Positions 1 to 8,380 of a DNA stretch of 64,000 nucleotides are shown here, one piece after another. Every line of letters begins with the position of its first letter. Positions within the stretch are counted from its first letter, which is position 1. Made by a program: the position numbers and the translations under genes. Under the pieces are notes generated by a model. It made no database searches. It saw nothing but the letters and a program-made list of their open reading frames with translations, and was not told where the DNA came from. Source of the stretch: Macrococcoides epidermidis (GTDB lineage Bacteria; Bacillota; Bacilli; Staphylococcales; Staphylococcaceae); assembly GCF_042659445.1 (NCBI RefSeq), contig NZ_JBHSSR010000004.1; one strand, 5' to 3'.

Positions 1-2
1 AA

Positions 3-248
3 GTTCATGCAGCAAAGTTATACCGCTCTGGTCAAACATTAGAAGAATATTTAGGTGTATACAAAAAGCCGGTTGCGAAAAAAATCTCTCGAAAAGTAGC
101 AACAACGGAACAACCAACAACTGAAGCATCAACATCAGAAATATTAACCATAGAACAACCAATATCAGAACAACTTACTTCAGAACAACCCATATTAGAT
201 CAACCATTAACAGAGCAACCAACAATAGAAATTAACACCTCACAGTAG
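3..248 (+). CDS. C-terminal end of an unidentified protein with EQP repeats (partial)
   Basis: The frame is open from the window edge and ends at TAG 246-248, giving the last 81 residues of a protein. It begins with a normal-looking segment (HAAKLYRSGQTLEEYLGVYKK), then a basic stretch, then a low-complexity tail in which Glu-Gln-Pro recurs about five times among Ser/Thr/Ile/Leu. I do not recognise the family. By position it precedes pcrB, as a short gene does in staphylococci. The tail looks disordered. The stop codon lies inside the terminator hairpin. Confidence 0.6.
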   Translation, partial: VHAAKLYRSGQTLEEYLGVYKKPVAKKISRKVATTEQPTTEASTSEILTIEQPISEQLTSEQPILDQPLTEQPTIEINTSQ

Positions 249-259
249 GTGTTATTTTT
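233..259 (+). terminator. Rho-independent terminator overlapping the stop of the first gene
   Basis: An 8-bp perfect stem (TAACACCT / AGGTGTTA) with a 6-base loop is followed by a T-rich run. The stop codon TAG lies at the loop/stem junction. Confidence 0.8.
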
Positions 260-303
260 ATGCAAACATATGTTTCGTTTCGCATTAAAAATGCACAAAA
301 AAA

Positions 304-312
304 TGATATAAT
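304..312 (+). promoter_or_regulatory. Extended -10 promoter element for pcrB
   Basis: TGATATAAT is an extended -10 (TGnTATAAT) about 30 bases upstream of the pcrB ATG and downstream of a terminator. No good -35 is seen, which is usual for extended -10 promoters. It probably drives pcrB-pcrA-ligA-camS. Confidence 0.55.
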
Positions 313-342
313 ATTCATTATTATTATAAAAGGAGACACCTT

Positions 343-1026
343 ATGTACGAGATTCAAGACTGGCAACATGTATTCAAGTTAGATCCTGCAAAAGAAATCA
401 GCGATATTGATTTAGAACGTATTTGTGAATCAGGTACAGATGCAATTTTTATCGGTGGCTCAGATAATGTGACGATGGAAAACGTATTAGATTTAATGAG
501 TCGCGTTCGCCGCTATCCTGTACCATGTGTATTAGAAATTTCAAATATCGAAAGTGCGATTCCAGGGTTTGATCATTATTTAATTCCTTCAGTGTTAAAT
601 AGTGATAACGTTCATTTTCATAATGGTATGTTACACGAAGCGATTAAACAGATGGGGCATATGATGGATTATGATTTATTTACTATGGAAGGATATGTAG
701 TGTTAAATCCGGAAAGTAAAGTAGCGAAGTTAACGCGTAGTCATACAGATTTAAATCACGACGATATTGCCGCTTATGCAGATATGATTGAGCAGTTGTA
801 TGGGTTGAAAGCGATGTATATCGAATATAGTGGCACATATGGAGATGTAAGTATGGTTAAGGCAGCCAAAGAAAGACTGAATCAAACGCGACTTATCTAT
901 GGAGGCGGTATTGATTCATTACAGAAAGCGCGTGAGATGTTCGAAGTAGCAGATACGATCGTAGTAGGAAATGTAATTTATACAGATATCAAAAGTGCAT
1001 TACAAACTGTAAAGGTTAGGGGTTAA
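343..1026 (+). CDS. pcrB: Heptaprenylglyceryl phosphate synthase PcrB
   Basis: 227-residue TIM-barrel prenyltransferase of the GGGP synthase/PcrB family. In Bacillales it joins heptaprenyl diphosphate to glycerol-1-phosphate to make an archaeal-type ether lipid precursor. Family features visible here are the early segment DAIFIGGSDNVT, the middle YIEYSGTYG and the phosphate-binding YGGGIDS near residue 187. The ATG follows AAAGGAGACACC at good spacing. It is the first gene of pcrB-pcrA-ligA-camS, the order seen in Staphylococcus and, in part, in Bacillus subtilis. The length is normal for the family. Confidence 0.95.
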   Translation: MYEIQDWQHVFKLDPAKEISDIDLERICESGTDAIFIGGSDNVTMENVLDLMSRVRRYPVPCVLEISNIESAIPGFDHYLIPSVLNSDNVHFHNGMLHEAIKQMGHMMDYDLFTMEGYVVLNPESKVAKLTRSHTDLNHDDIAAYADMIEQLYGLKAMYIEYSGTYGDVSMVKAAKERLNQTRLIYGGGIDSLQKAREMFEVADTIVVGNVIYTDIKSALQTVKVRG

Positions 1027-1030
1027 TATT

Positions 1031-3199
1031 GTGAATGATTTATTAAAGAACATGAATGAAGAGCAACAGAATGCAGTGAAGACGACAGAAGGACCACTCC
1101 TTATCATGGCAGGAGCAGGTTCCGGTAAAACACGTGTTCTAACACACCGCATTGCTTATTTAATCGATGAAAAAGATGTATCACCTTATAAAATATTAGC
1201 AATAACATTCACAAATAAAGCAGCCAAAGAGATGAAAGAGCGTGTGAAGAATATTATCGGCGACGCATCAGACGTAATATGGATTTCAACGTTTCACTCG
1301 ATGTGTGTGAGAATTTTAAGACGTGATATCGATAGAATAGGTATCGAACGGAATTTTACAATACTTGATCCGACTGATCAGCGTTCGGTCGTAAAAGATA
1401 TACTGAAAAAAGAGAATATTGATCCGAAAAAATATGATCCAAGAATGTTTGTCGGTGAGATTTCTAATTTAAAAAATGAACTAAAAACACCTGATGATGC
1501 ACAAGCGGATGCAAATGATTTTATGAGTGTGATGGTTGCAAAAGTGTATAAACAATATCAGGAGAAATTACTTAAAAACCATGCGCTCGACTTTGATGAT
1601 TTAATTATGATGACATTAAAGTTATTTGAACGAGTACCGGATGTATTAGATTATTACCAGAATAAATTTCAGTATATTCACGTCGATGAATATCAGGATA
1701 CAAATAGGGCGCAATATATGCTTGTTAAGATGCTCGCTGACAAGTTTAAAAATTTATGTGTCGTAGGGGATTCAGATCAATCTATCTATGGGTGGCGTGG
1801 TGCAGATATTTATAATATTTTAAGTTTTGAAAAAGATTATAAAGATGCGAAGACAATATTTTTAGAGCGAAACTATCGTTCAACGAAAAATATATTATTT
1901 GCTGCCAATGAAGTGATAAAAAATAACACAGAACGTAAGCCTAAAGCATTATGGACAGATAATGATCACGGTTCTAAAATTAATTATTATAAAGCACAGT
2001 CAGAACGTTCTGAAGCAGAATATATTGTATCTGAAATATTGAAGAAAAAGCGTGAAGGTTATGCTTTAAAAGATATGGCGATTCTATATCGTACGAATGC
2101 ACAATCTCGTGTACTGGAAGAAACTTTGATGAAATCAAATGTTAACTATACGATGGTTGGCGGAACAAAATTCTACGATAGAAAAGAGATTAAAGATATT
2201 TTAAGTTATTTGAGATTAATCGCCAATAGTAATGAAGATATTAGTTTTACACGTATTATTAATACGCCTAAACGAGGCATTGGACCATCTGCGTTAGATA
2301 AAATTATAGCCTATGCTGAGAATAATGGTTTGAGTTATTTTGATGCCTTAGCTGAAGTTGACTTTATCGGTTTACCGAAAAAGACGACTGAAAAGCTTGT
2401 CCAGTTCTATAATATGTTAGATAACATTATGAAACAGCAGGAATTCTTGTCTGTTTCTGAACTTGCAGAAGAAGTGCTTGAACAAACAGGTTATATGCGT
2501 ATGTTAGAAGCAGAGAACACATTAGAATCTCAGTCACGTATTGAAAATATTCAGGAGTTTATGAGTGTACCGAAAGATTATGAAAAAGAAACACCCGACG
2601 AAGAACAGTCATTGATTAATTTCCTGACGGACTTACAACTTGTGGCAGATGTTGATAATGCAGATTTAGAAGCAGGTATTACATTGATGACGATGCACTC
2701 AGCAAAAGGTCTGGAGTTTAAAGTGGTATTTATTGCAGGACTTGAAGAAACGATCTTTCCACATTCAAGAAGCTTGAATAGTGACAGTGAGATGGAAGAA
2801 GAACGTAGATTGATGTACGTTGCAATTACACGTGCTGAAGAACATCTCTATTTAACACATGCAGATATGCGCAGTTTATTCGGTAGAACTCAGGCGAATA
2901 GAAAGTCAAGATTTATTACTGAAATTCCTGACGACATTTTAGATACACCGACTAGACCAACATACCCTAAAGGTGTGAAACGAGGACCTGCAAGACGAAT
3001 GACGAGTACAGCAAACCAGCAGAGTGCAGCACCGAGTGACTATAAAGTTGGCGATAAAGTTATGCATAAAGCCTGGGGAGAAGGTTTAGTAAGCAACGTT
3101 AGTGAAAAGAATGGTTCAACAGAACTTGATATTATATTTAAATCAGTTGGTATGAAACGTCTATTAAGTCAGTTTGCACCGATTGAAAAAAAGGAGTAA
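1031..3199 (+). CDS. pcrA: ATP-dependent DNA helicase PcrA (UvrD/Rep family)
   Basis: 722-residue superfamily 1A 3'-5' helicase used in repair, rolling-circle plasmid replication and removal of RecA or stalled RNA polymerase. It has Walker A AGAGSGKTR near residue 28, Walker B VDEYQDTNRAQ near 223, DSDQSIYGWRGAD near 247, and later motifs LMTMHSAKGLEF and RRLMYVAITRAEEHLYL. The C-terminal 60 residues form the Tudor-like domain that binds RNA polymerase. Translation starts at GTG 1031, four bases after the pcrB stop, so the two are probably translationally coupled. The length is standard. Confidence 0.97.
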   Translation: MNDLLKNMNEEQQNAVKTTEGPLLIMAGAGSGKTRVLTHRIAYLIDEKDVSPYKILAITFTNKAAKEMKERVKNIIGDASDVIWISTFHSMCVRILRRDIDRIGIERNFTILDPTDQRSVVKDILKKENIDPKKYDPRMFVGEISNLKNELKTPDDAQADANDFMSVMVAKVYKQYQEKLLKNHALDFDDLIMMTLKLFERVPDVLDYYQNKFQYIHVDEYQDTNRAQYMLVKMLADKFKNLCVVGDSDQSIYGWRGADIYNILSFEKDYKDAKTIFLERNYRSTKNILFAANEVIKNNTERKPKALWTDNDHGSKINYYKAQSERSEAEYIVSEILKKKREGYALKDMAILYRTNAQSRVLEETLMKSNVNYTMVGGTKFYDRKEIKDILSYLRLIANSNEDISFTRIINTPKRGIGPSALDKIIAYAENNGLSYFDALAEVDFIGLPKKTTEKLVQFYNMLDNIMKQQEFLSVSELAEEVLEQTGYMRMLEAENTLESQSRIENIQEFMSVPKDYEKETPDEEQSLINFLTDLQLVADVDNADLEAGITLMTMHSAKGLEFKVVFIAGLEETIFPHSRSLNSDSEMEEERRLMYVAITRAEEHLYLTHADMRSLFGRTQANRKSRFITEIPDDILDTPTRPTYPKGVKRGPARRMTSTANQQSAAPSDYKVGDKVMHKAWGEGLVSNVSEKNGSTELDIIFKSVGMKRLLSQFAPIEKKE

Positions 3200-3202
3200 C
3201 CA

Positions 3203-5185
3203 ATGGAAAAAAGAGTTCAGGAATTACATCAACTTTTACATCGATATAATTATGAATATCACGTATTGGATAATCCAACAGTACCGGATGCAGAATATGA
3301 TAAGCTATTACACGAATTAATTGCTATAGAAGAGAAGCATCCTGAACTGAAAACTCAGGATTCACCAACGGTTCGTGTCGGAGCTGAACCTTTATCCAAG
3401 TTTGATAAAGTAAATCATGATACACCGATGCTAAGTCTAGGTAATGCTTTTAGCGAAGAAGATTTAATCGCATTTGATACACGTGTTAGAAACGAAGTAG
3501 GTAACGTAGAATATATGGTAGAGCTAAAAATAGATGGACTAGCTGTTTCACTAAAATATGTGGATGGCGTCTTTGTTCAGGGATTAACACGTGGTGATGG
3601 AACGACTGGTGAGAATATCACTGAAAATTTAAGAACCATCTATGCGATACCATTAACGATTAAAGAACCGTTAACGTTTGAAGTACGTGGAGAAGCTTAT
3701 ATGCCGAAAAAATCATTTATCGCATTAAATGAACAACGCGCTGCAAATGGTGAACAATTGGCAGCAAATCCACGAAATGCTGCTGCAGGTTCATTACGTC
3801 AGCTTGATTCAAGGCTTGCCGCTAAACGAAAGCTTGATATCTTCTTGTACAGTGTGAATGATTTACGTGAGATTAATGCATCAAGTCAAAGTGAAGCATT
3901 AGATCGACTTGATGCAATTGGATTTAAGACAAACCCTGAACGTAGATTATGTAAGGATATGCAGGAAGTTTTTGAATATATTAAGCTCTGGACAGAAAAA
4001 CGTGAAAATTTAGCATACGATATTGATGGTATCGTTATTAAAGTTAATAATTTAGCGAAACAGGATGAATTAGGATTTACAGCTAAATCACCGAAATGGG
4101 CAATTGCTTATAAGTTTCCTGCAGAAGAAGTTGTAACGACATTAAACGATATTGAACTATCTATCGGAAGGACGGGTGTGGTAACACCAACTGCGATTTT
4201 AGAACCTGTTAATGTTGCAGGTACGACTGTTGGACGTGCATCACTTCATAATGAAGATCTGATTCACGAAAAAGATATTCGTATCGGAGATTCTGTCGTT
4301 ATTCGTAAAGCTGGTGAAATTATTCCTGAAGTTGTCCGTGTCGTACTTGATCGTAGACCTGAGGGTGCAACAACTTATCATATGCCTGAAGTATGTCCGT
4401 CATGTGGTCATGAACTTGTACGTATTGAAGGAGAAGTGGCATTACGTTGTATTAATCCGAAATGTGATGCGAAACTTGTAGAAGGAGTCATACACTTCGT
4501 TTCAAGAACCGCGATGAATATCGATGGACTTGGTGAACGCATTGTACAAAGCTTATATCAGGAAGGTATCATTCATGATGTTGCAGATATTTATAATTTA
4601 ACACGTGAACAACTTCTACCGCTTGAACGCATGGGTGAGAAGAAAGTAGATAAACTACTCAGCGCAATAGAAGCATCGAAATCCAATTCACTCGAAAGAT
4701 TATTATTCGGTTTAGGCATTCGTCATCTAGGTGCTAAAGCAAGTCAAATATTAGCACAGGAATATCATACAATGGATCGCTTAAAATCTGCTACAATAGA
4801 AGCATTAACTGAAATAGATGATATTGGACATAAAATGGCGCAGTCACTCGTTACTTATCTGCAAAATGAAGATATTATTAATTTAATTGATAAACTCGCT
4901 GCGAGTGGCGTTAATATGACGTATAATGGACAGAAAAAAGAAGATATCGAAATTCATCCGGTATTCGGTAATAAAACCATTGTACTGACAGGTAAATTAA
5001 ATATAATGTCACGTGGTGATGCAACAAAAGCACTTACTAATCTGGGTGCTAAAGTGACAAGTTCTGTAACGAAGAAAACAGATTTAGTCATAGCAGGAGA
5101 AGACGCTGGAAGCAAGCTTGAAAAAGCACAAACTTTAGGTATTGAAGTCTGGAATGAAACAATGATGATAGAAGCACTTAAGTAA
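3203..5185 (+). CDS. ligA: NAD-dependent DNA ligase LigA
   Basis: 660-residue essential replicative ligase. Domain order is complete: Ia domain (YHVLDNPTVPDAEYD), adenylation domain with the KxDG motif in ELKIDGLAVS near residue 112, OB fold, a four-Cys zinc finger (CPSCGH then CINPKCDAK near 400-425), helix-hairpin-helix repeats, and a C-terminal BRCT domain from about residue 585. The ATG lies three bases after the pcrA stop behind AAAAAGGAG. It belongs to the pcrB operon. Confidence 0.97.
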   Translation: MEKRVQELHQLLHRYNYEYHVLDNPTVPDAEYDKLLHELIAIEEKHPELKTQDSPTVRVGAEPLSKFDKVNHDTPMLSLGNAFSEEDLIAFDTRVRNEVGNVEYMVELKIDGLAVSLKYVDGVFVQGLTRGDGTTGENITENLRTIYAIPLTIKEPLTFEVRGEAYMPKKSFIALNEQRAANGEQLAANPRNAAAGSLRQLDSRLAAKRKLDIFLYSVNDLREINASSQSEALDRLDAIGFKTNPERRLCKDMQEVFEYIKLWTEKRENLAYDIDGIVIKVNNLAKQDELGFTAKSPKWAIAYKFPAEEVVTTLNDIELSIGRTGVVTPTAILEPVNVAGTTVGRASLHNEDLIHEKDIRIGDSVVIRKAGEIIPEVVRVVLDRRPEGATTYHMPEVCPSCGHELVRIEGEVALRCINPKCDAKLVEGVIHFVSRTAMNIDGLGERIVQSLYQEGIIHDVADIYNLTREQLLPLERMGEKKVDKLLSAIEASKSNSLERLLFGLGIRHLGAKASQILAQEYHTMDRLKSATIEALTEIDDIGHKMAQSLVTYLQNEDIINLIDKLAASGVNMTYNGQKKEDIEIHPVFGNKTIVLTGKLNIMSRGDATKALTNLGAKVTSSVTKKTDLVIAGEDAGSKLEKAQTLGIEVWNETMMIEALK

Positions 5186-5204
5186 TAATAGTTAGGAGAA
5201 AAAG

Positions 5205-6383
5205 ATGAAACGTTTAGGCTATTTAGTATTATCGACACTTATATTAGCAAGTTGTTCGAATTCTGAAACGACGACTAATGAGCAGAATAAAGAAAAAGAA
5301 GAAAAGCAAATTGCTACTGATATTCAAATTTCAAATGACTATTTTAGAACGTTATTACCGTTTAAAGAAAGTCAGGCACGTGGATTAACAAGTACAAATA
5401 TGTCTAGCAGCTATAATGGAGAAGCATTTGAAACAGGTTTATTACGTATCAGTAAGAACGTTTTTTCTCCTGATGAGTATTTGTATCGCGATGGCCAATT
5501 ACTGACAAAAAGTGCTGTAGAAAGTTATCTGGAACCACAATATACAAAAGCTGAAATAGACAAGATGGACAAAGATGAACGTATCGAAAAAAATGCATAT
5601 GCCAACTTCGGTTTGAATCCATCGCATAAAGGTGAAACAGATCCAACGAAGATTGCAAAAGAATCGCCAGCTTATTTATCGCATATTATTGAACAGGACT
5701 TCTTTACGGAATCAGACGCAAAACGTAAGAGAATTTCCGGTATGACAATCGGCCTTGCGATGAATAGTGTTTACTACTATCAAAAAGAAGCATATGGTGA
5801 AGTGTATAGTGAAAATTTAGATAAAAAAGAAGTTGAGAAAAAAGGGAAAGCAATGGCAGATGAGATACTATCTCGCTTACGTGTGAAACAGGAATTAAAA
5901 GATATTCCGATTACGTTTGCAATCTTTATACAATCATCATCAGAAAGTATTACTCCAGGGAATTTTGTCTCTTACGCTGTAAGTGAGGAAAGCAGTAAGA
6001 AGATTGGAAAATGGAAGTCTGTAAATGAGAAGTATGTATTGCTACCTTCAGCTGATGCAGATAAATTAAATGAGAAATTAAATAATGATTATAAACAATT
6101 TAACGATCAGCTACAAACGTACTTTCCAAACTTTACGCAATCCATAGGAACAGGTTATTTTGTAAACGATTCGATTAAAGAGCTGAATATTAATGTGCCA
6201 TTAGACTACTTTGGTAAAGCAGAAGTAGTAGGGGTTACACAATATATTGCAGACTTAGCAATGAAGAATTTCAGTCAAGTCGATAATTTAGAAATCTCTA
6301 TCGTAGATAACGATAAACCACTTGCGTTAATCGTGAAAAATAAAGGTGATAAAGAACCAACGATTCATGTATATCGTCAGTAA
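5205..6383 (+). CDS. camS: CamS family lipoprotein (sex pheromone cAM373 precursor homologue)
   Basis: 392-residue secreted lipoprotein. The N-terminus has a short basic region, a hydrophobic stretch and the lipobox LASC with Cys16 as the lipidation site, so cleavage releases a short hydrophobic peptide. In staphylococci the CamS signal peptide yields a peptide resembling the enterococcal cAM373 pheromone. That peptide role is known for S. aureus and only inferred here, and the released segment would differ. The rest fits the YerH/CamS fold. It is the last gene of the operon, behind TTAGGAGAA, and is followed by a strong terminator. Confidence 0.9.
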   Translation: MKRLGYLVLSTLILASCSNSETTTNEQNKEKEEKQIATDIQISNDYFRTLLPFKESQARGLTSTNMSSSYNGEAFETGLLRISKNVFSPDEYLYRDGQLLTKSAVESYLEPQYTKAEIDKMDKDERIEKNAYANFGLNPSHKGETDPTKIAKESPAYLSHIIEQDFFTESDAKRKRISGMTIGLAMNSVYYYQKEAYGEVYSENLDKKEVEKKGKAMADEILSRLRVKQELKDIPITFAIFIQSSSESITPGNFVSYAVSEESSKKIGKWKSVNEKYVLLPSADADKLNEKLNNDYKQFNDQLQTYFPNFTQSIGTGYFVNDSIKELNINVPLDYFGKAEVVGVTQYIADLAMKNFSQVDNLEISIVDNDKPLALIVKNKGDKEPTIHVYRQ

Positions 6384-6389
6384 ATTATG

Positions 6390-6430
6390 AAAAAGCCATT
6401 CAATACGAAATTGTATTGAATGGCTTTTTT
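6390..6430. terminator. Bidirectional terminator between camS and putP
   Basis: A 17-bp perfect stem (positions 6390-6406 and 6413-6429) with a 6-base loop has A-runs on the left and T-runs on the right, so it works for camS on the plus strand and for the convergent putP. Confidence 0.9.
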
Positions 6431-6431
6431 A

Positions 6432-7961
6432 TTATGCATGTAATCTTCGTTTCATTTCATTAAACAATGAAGTAACATCATATTTATCTTTATAAGTGAT
6501 TAAACTAACTATGACAGTTGCGAGTATACTTACAATATATCCAGGGATAATTTCATAAAGTTCAAAAATGCCACCTTTGTCTTTTAACATGATCCAGATA
6601 ATAACAGTAAGCGCCCCTGACACCATACCGGCAATCGCGCCTTGTTTTGTGAGTTTCTTCCAGTATAACGAGAAGATAACGAGTGGCCCGAACGCTGCGC
6701 CAAATCCTGCCCAGGCGTTTCCGATAAGATTAAGAATCGTATCATTTGGATTCCATGCTAAGAACGTAGCGACAATAGCAACAAGGAATACAGCAAGTCT
6801 TCCTACCATAACAAATTCTTTGTCACGATTTTTACCGTCATCAGTTTTGCGTAATAACATGTAGAAATCTTGCGTTAAAGCTGAACTTGTTACAAGTAGT
6901 TGAGAAGACACAGTACTCATAATCGCGGCTAATATTGCAGCTAAGATAAATCCTGCTACAAATGGATGTAAGAAAATTTGACTCATTACGATAAAGATAG
7001 TTTCTGGATTATCTAATTTTGTGCCAGTCTTTGCAATAAATGCAATACCGATTAATCCTGAAAGACAAGCACCTAATAATGAAACAACCATCCATGAAAT
7101 ACCGATACGTCTAGCTGCAGGTAATAATTTGTGCGACTTGATAGACATAAATCTTACGATAATATGAGGTTGACCAAAGTAACCTAATCCCCAAGCTAAA
7201 GCAGAAATAATACCTATCAAAGTTGTTCCTTTAAATAAATCTAAATTTGAAGGTTTTACATCTGCAATCGTTCCAAATGTGTCCATACCTCCAAGTTCCA
7301 TAAAGGCTACAATCGGTACTACAACCATTGAAAGTAACATAATGACACCCTGGAAAAAGTCTGTTAATGAAACGGCTAAGTAACCGCCGAAAAGTGTGTA
7401 AAGTACAACGATTGCACCAGTAATAATTAATCCCCAGTGATAATCTAATTTAAAAGCACTTTCGAACAATACGCCACCAGAAACTAAGCCTGCATGTGTA
7501 TATAATGTAAAGAATACGACGATAATTAGTCCTGAAATGATCTTTAAGACACGTGTATGGTCATTGACGCGTTTTTCGAAGAAATCAGGAATTGTTATTG
7601 CATTATCTGTTAACTCAGTAAATACACGTAGTCTAGGTGCTACAATTATATAATTTAAATACGCACCGACAGATAGTCCAATAGCAATCCACAATCCAGC
7701 TAACCCAACTGAATATATTTCTCCCGGTAAGCCCATAATCATCCAGCCACTCATATCTGAAGCACCTGCTGATAATGCAGTGACCCAAGGACCTAAATTT
7801 CTACCACCTAACATATACTCATCTAAATTTCCTGTTGCTTGTTTATACGCGTAATAACCAATGGCAAGTAATACTGCGAAGTAGGCTAAAATCATGACAT
7901 ATGTCATCCAGTTTACTTCAATTTGCACATTTTGAAAGGTATTACCTAAAAACAATGACAT
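6432..7961 (-). CDS. putP: Sodium/proline symporter PutP (copy 1)
   Basis: 509-residue membrane protein of the sodium:solute symporter family with about 13 hydrophobic helices. The early YMLGGRNLGPWVTALSAGASDMSGW stretch (about residues 51-75) is the family hallmark, including the Ser/Asp region linked to sodium and proline binding in PutP. It takes up proline for osmoprotection and nutrition. The ATG follows AAGGAGGAGATGTC. It is paralogous to the gene at 8381-9922 and lies downstream of it on the same strand. S. aureus has one putP at this place, so a local duplication is likely. Confidence 0.93.
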   Translation of the reverse strand: MSLFLGNTFQNVQIEVNWMTYVMILAYFAVLLAIGYYAYKQATGNLDEYMLGGRNLGPWVTALSAGASDMSGWMIMGLPGEIYSVGLAGLWIAIGLSVGAYLNYIIVAPRLRVFTELTDNAITIPDFFEKRVNDHTRVLKIISGLIIVVFFTLYTHAGLVSGGVLFESAFKLDYHWGLIITGAIVVLYTLFGGYLAVSLTDFFQGVIMLLSMVVVPIVAFMELGGMDTFGTIADVKPSNLDLFKGTTLIGIISALAWGLGYFGQPHIIVRFMSIKSHKLLPAARRIGISWMVVSLLGACLSGLIGIAFIAKTGTKLDNPETIFIVMSQIFLHPFVAGFILAAILAAIMSTVSSQLLVTSSALTQDFYMLLRKTDDGKNRDKEFVMVGRLAVFLVAIVATFLAWNPNDTILNLIGNAWAGFGAAFGPLVIFSLYWKKLTKQGAIAGMVSGALTVIIWIMLKDKGGIFELYEIIPGYIVSILATVIVSLITYKDKYDVTSLFNEMKRRLHA

Positions 7962-7996
7962 CTCCTCCTTATAATTTTTAGAAACTAAATTTCGAC

Positions 7997-8026
7997 ATAA
8001 AAAAAGACATATCTTTGAATATGTAC
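7997..8026 (-). promoter_or_regulatory. Hairpin with U-run at the 5' end of the putP leader (possible attenuator)
   Basis: On the minus strand ACATAT-TCAAAG-ATATGT is followed by CTTTTTTT, with an extra outer AAAG/CTTT pairing. It sits just after the predicted transcription start of putP and about 45 bases before its ATG. It could be an early terminator or a stabilising 5' hairpin. Confidence 0.35.
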
Positions 8027-8033
8027 GTCTTTC

Positions 8034-8061
8034 ATTATAGAGAAGTGAGTATTTAAAGCAA
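8034..8061 (-). promoter_or_regulatory. Candidate promoter of putP (copy 1)
   Basis: Read on the minus strand, TTGCTT (8061-8056) and a perfect TATAAT (8039-8034) are separated by 16 bases. Confidence 0.5.
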
Positions 8062-8074
8062 ATTCAGTTTGGGA

Positions 8075-8088
8075 GTTAACCGCTTACA
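8075..8088 (-). promoter_or_regulatory. Candidate CcpA-binding cre site upstream of putP
   Basis: On the minus strand TGTAAGCGGTTAAC matches 12 of 14 positions of the cre consensus TGWAANCGNTNWCA. It lies 14 bases upstream of the predicted -35. Proline uptake and catabolism are carbon-repressed in staphylococci, so the site is plausible, but the last two bases deviate. Confidence 0.4.
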
Positions 8089-8267
8089 TTGACGAAAAAT
8101 AAGAAATTTATTTTCTGTTTTTATTATTGTGACAAAATATTAAATCATTATATAGTTTTTATATACTGAAAATATGAAAGAGAATATTTTATTTCAAAAG
8201 TAAATTTTTAAATAACTAAATTTTCTCGAAAAAATTATATATCTATGTAATTTGTGTGACTTATACA

Positions 8268-8300
8268 CATAAAAGCGACTTCAAAATAGGTCTGAAGCCA
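8268..8300 (-). terminator. Second hairpin of a tandem terminator after the upstream symporter gene
   Basis: CTTCA (8279-8283) pairs with TGAAG (8293-8297) around a 9-base loop. On the minus strand a short T-run follows. It resembles the hairpin at 8335-8357 in loop and flank. Confidence 0.5.
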
Positions 8301-8324
8301 CTTTCGCACCTCACCATCTTTCAA

Positions 8325-8358
8325 AATAAAAAAGGACCTCAAAATAAATCTGAGGTCA
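8325..8358 (-). terminator. Terminator of the upstream symporter gene
   Basis: GACCTCA (8335-8341) and TGAGGTC (8351-8357) form a 7-bp stem with a 9-base loop. On the minus strand it is followed by CCTTTTTTATTTT. Confidence 0.75.
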
Positions 8359-8380
8359 CTTTCATAAAAATATATTATGG

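Larger units (their letters stand above)
7962..8380. other. 419-bp intergenic region between the two symporter genes
   Basis: Very AT-rich. It holds the putP promoter, a leader hairpin and a cre-like site (7997-8088), a featureless AT-rich stretch (about 8090-8270), and two related hairpins at the 3' side of the upstream symporter gene (8275-8357). I see no small coding frame with a ribosome binding site. Confidence 0.7.

Noticed and set aside
4954..5238. Minus-strand open frame across the ligA end
   Set aside because: It lies wholly over ligA and the camS start, lacks a ribosome site and shows no recognisable protein; the same holds for the other antisense frames inside conserved genes.
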